Assembly: GCA_945918315.1 (NCBI GenBank)
Contig: CAMEIK010000104.1
Span: forward strand, 1-5,227
Direction of reading: 5' to 3'
DNA from: an uncultured Clostridia bacterium
Lineage (GTDB): Bacteria; Bacillota; Clostridia; Oscillospirales; Oscillospiraceae
Length of the DNA: 5,227 nucleotides
Both the position numbers and the translations under genes were made by a program. Shown here piece after piece: positions 3,614-5,227 of the stretch (position 1 is the stretch's first letter; every line of letters begins with the position of its first letter). The notes beneath the pieces were generated by a model. The model was not told the DNA's origin. It did no database searches and worked only from the letters and a program-made list of their open reading frames with translations.

Positions 3614-5227
3614 ATGGCTTTGAAGGGTCTTGACATTTTTAAGCTGTCCCCCAAGAAAAACTGCAAGGAGTGCGGCAGCCCCACCTGTATGGCCTTCTGC
3701 ATGAAGGTCGCCCAGGGCGCTGTGTCCATCGACAAGTGCCCCTACTTCTCCGACGACGCCAAGGCGATGCTCAACGAGCAGACCGCGCCTCCCATGAAGA
3801 CCATCTCCGTGGGTGACCACAAGCTGGGCGGCGAAACCGTCCTGTTCCGTCACGAGAAGACGCTGGTCAACAAAAACCTCTACGCCGTCTGCGTCTGCAC
3901 CGACTGCGGCGAGGAGAAGGCCGACGCCAAGCTTGCCGACATGGCCAAGGTTGACTACGAGCGTATCGGCGAGCGGATGTATGTGGAATTTGTCTACGTT
4001 GCCAACAAGCAGTCCGATCCTGCCGTCTACGCCAAGCTGGTGGAAAAGGCCGCCGCTACCGGCCGCAGCCTGGTCCTGGCCTGCTGGGATGTGGAGTGCG
4101 CCAAGGCCGCTCTGGCCGTTGCCGGCAAGAACGTCATCCTGGACGGCGCCACTCCCGACAATTGGGAGGCCATGAACGCCGTTGCCACCGCCGCCGGTGT
4201 GCCTCTGGGTGTTTCCGCCGACAATCTCTCCGACCTGTATGACACCGTGAAGAAGCTGGAAGCCGCCGGCAACAAGAACCTGGTGCTGGATGTCACCGGC
4301 AAGACCGCCAAGGAAACCCTGGCCAATGCCGTCAACGTCCGCCGTACCGCTCTGAAGGGCGGCGACCGGAGCTTCGGTTACCCCTCCATCGTGAACGTTG
4401 CCAAGCTGGCCAAGGGCGATGCCCGCCTGCAGACCGCTTACGCCACCATGTTCACCGAGCGCTACGCCTCCATCATTGTCATGGAGAGCATGAGCTACGC
4501 CCAGGCCCTGCCTCTGTACGGCCTGCGCCAGAACATCTACACCGATCCTCAGAAGCCCATGAAGGTGGAGAGCAAGATCTACCCCCTGAACGGCGCCGAC
4601 GAGAACTCCCCCTGCGCTCTGACCGTGGACTTCGCCCTGACCTACTTCCTGGTCTCCGGCGAACTGGAGCGGAGCAACCAGCCCGTGAACCTCATCATCA
4701 CCGACGCTTCCGGTATGTCCGTTCTGACCGCCTGGGCCGCCGGCAAGTTCTCCTCCTCCACCGTCAAGAAGACCTTCGAGACCCTGGACATCGAGAACAA
4801 GATCAAGAACCGCACCCTGATCATCCCCGGCAAGGTTGCCGTCATGAAGGGCGAGATCCAGGAGAAGCTCCCCGGCTGGAACGTGGTTGTCGGTCCTACC
4901 GAGGCTGTCCAGCTGCCCAAGTACATGAAGGATAAGGAATACGAGTCCGCCGCCAAGGCTGCCGCCGCCGAGAACGCCGCCAAGGCCGCCTCCACCGTGG
5001 AGGTCAAGGAGCTGAGCTTTGACGAGCTGCTGGCGACCCGCGTGCCCGAAATCAAGGTTGTGGACATGGGCGTCAAGTACGGCGGCCACAACCCCGAGTC
5101 TCCCACCTTCGTCACCATCGGCGAGCGGATTCACTGCATCGCTCCCGTTATCCGCCGTGCTATGGACGAGCGGGATCCCGAGCCCATCCTGAAGCGTGCC
5201 GCCGAGCAGATCAAGGCCGGCGCCACC
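3614..5227 (+). CDS. acsC: Corrinoid iron-sulfur protein large subunit fused to a methyl-THF methyltransferase domain (3' truncated)
   Basis: The 538 codons in the window are uninterrupted and reach the right edge without a stop. Residues 1-57 form the [4Fe-4S] domain, with ligands Cys17, Cys20, Cys25 and Cys42 (NCKECGSPTC...DKCP). Residues 58-325 or so are the TIM barrel, and about 326-438 the corrinoid-binding domain (NGADENSPCALTVDFALTYF, then IITDASGMSVLTAWAAGKF). Ordinary AcsC ends near residue 445. Here an Ala/Glu/Lys-rich linker follows (about 439-470), and from Phe499 TIGERIHCIAPVIRRAMDERDPEPILKRAAEQIKAGAT matches the start of AcsE-type methyltransferases ([21 protein letters not shown]). 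Thus the methyl donor enzyme and its corrinoid acceptor would be one chain. ATG 3614 follows AAGGAGG (3598-3604) by 9 nt. Only about 40 of roughly 260 methyltransferase residues are visible, so completeness and activity of that domain are unknown. Confidence 0.93.
   Translation, partial: MALKGLDIFKLSPKKNCKECGSPTCMAFCMKVAQGAVSIDKCPYFSDDAKAMLNEQTAPPMKTISVGDHKLGGETVLFRHEKTLVNKNLYAVCVCTDCGEEKADAKLADMAKVDYERIGERMYVEFVYVANKQSDPAVYAKLVEKAAATGRSLVLACWDVECAKAALAVAGKNVILDGATPDNWEAMNAVATAAGVPLGVSADNLSDLYDTVKKLEAAGNKNLVLDVTGKTAKETLANAVNVRRTALKGGDRSFGYPSIVNVAKLAKGDARLQTAYATMFTERYASIIVMESMSYAQALPLYGLRQNIYTDPQKPMKVESKIYPLNGADENSPCALTVDFALTYFLVSGELERSNQPVNLIITDASGMSVLTAWAAGKFSSSTVKKTFETLDIENKIKNRTLIIPGKVAVMKGEIQEKLPGWNVVVGPTEAVQLPKYMKDKEYESAAKAAAAENAAKAASTVEVKELSFDELLATRVPEIKVVDMGVKYGGHNPESPTFVTIGERIHCIAPVIRRAMDERDPEPILKRAAEQIKAGAT

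Noticed and set aside
2633..5134. An 833-codon open frame on the minus strand across acsD and acsC
   Set aside because: It is a shadow of GC-rich codon use in two clear plus-strand genes. Its product is a low-complexity Gly/Leu/His/Val-rich string with no recognisable domain and no start signal.

Overview
The window looks like a GC-rich Clostridia chromosome, probably Oscillospirales or a close relative. The grounds are Firmicutes-type Shine-Dalgarno sites, a hup gene next to an RqcP-type S4 gene, a hairpin-rich 'gtagggg' intergenic repeat, and genes of the carbonyl branch of the Wood-Ljungdahl (acetyl-CoA) pathway. No taxonomic marker is present, so the placement is an inference.

Left part (1-922): the 3' end of an unrecognised plus-strand gene converges on a minus-strand pair, hup (HU DNA-binding protein) followed 4 bp later by an rqcP/yabO-like S4 RNA-binding gene. 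Between the converging genes lie a strong bidirectional terminator and a small palindromic repeat element that ends at the rqcP stop codon.

Middle (923-1776): an 854-bp intergenic region between divergent operons, with no convincing gene. It holds several matches to the DnaA-box consensus, four of them or near-matches packed into 1266-1311. It also has a perfect Spo0A-box core over a candidate hup promoter, a candidate promoter with a palindromic operator-like site for the rightward operon, and about 150 nt of leader that can fold into several hairpins, the last one holding the Shine-Dalgarno sequence.

Right part (1777-5227): a plus-strand operon of a CooC/AcsF-type nickel-insertion ATPase, acsD (small subunit of the corrinoid iron-sulfur protein) and acsC (large subunit). 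The acsC frame does not stop at its usual end. It continues through an Ala/Glu/Lys-rich linker into the start of a pterin-binding methyltransferase domain resembling AcsE, and is still open at the window edge. The products would move a methyl group from methyl-tetrahydrofolate to the corrinoid protein and on to acetyl-CoA synthase, with CooC maturing the nickel sites of CODH/ACS. Genes for CODH and ACS (acsA, acsB) are not in the window. The apparent AcsC-AcsE fusion and the structured, DnaA-box-rich divergent region are the most notable features.
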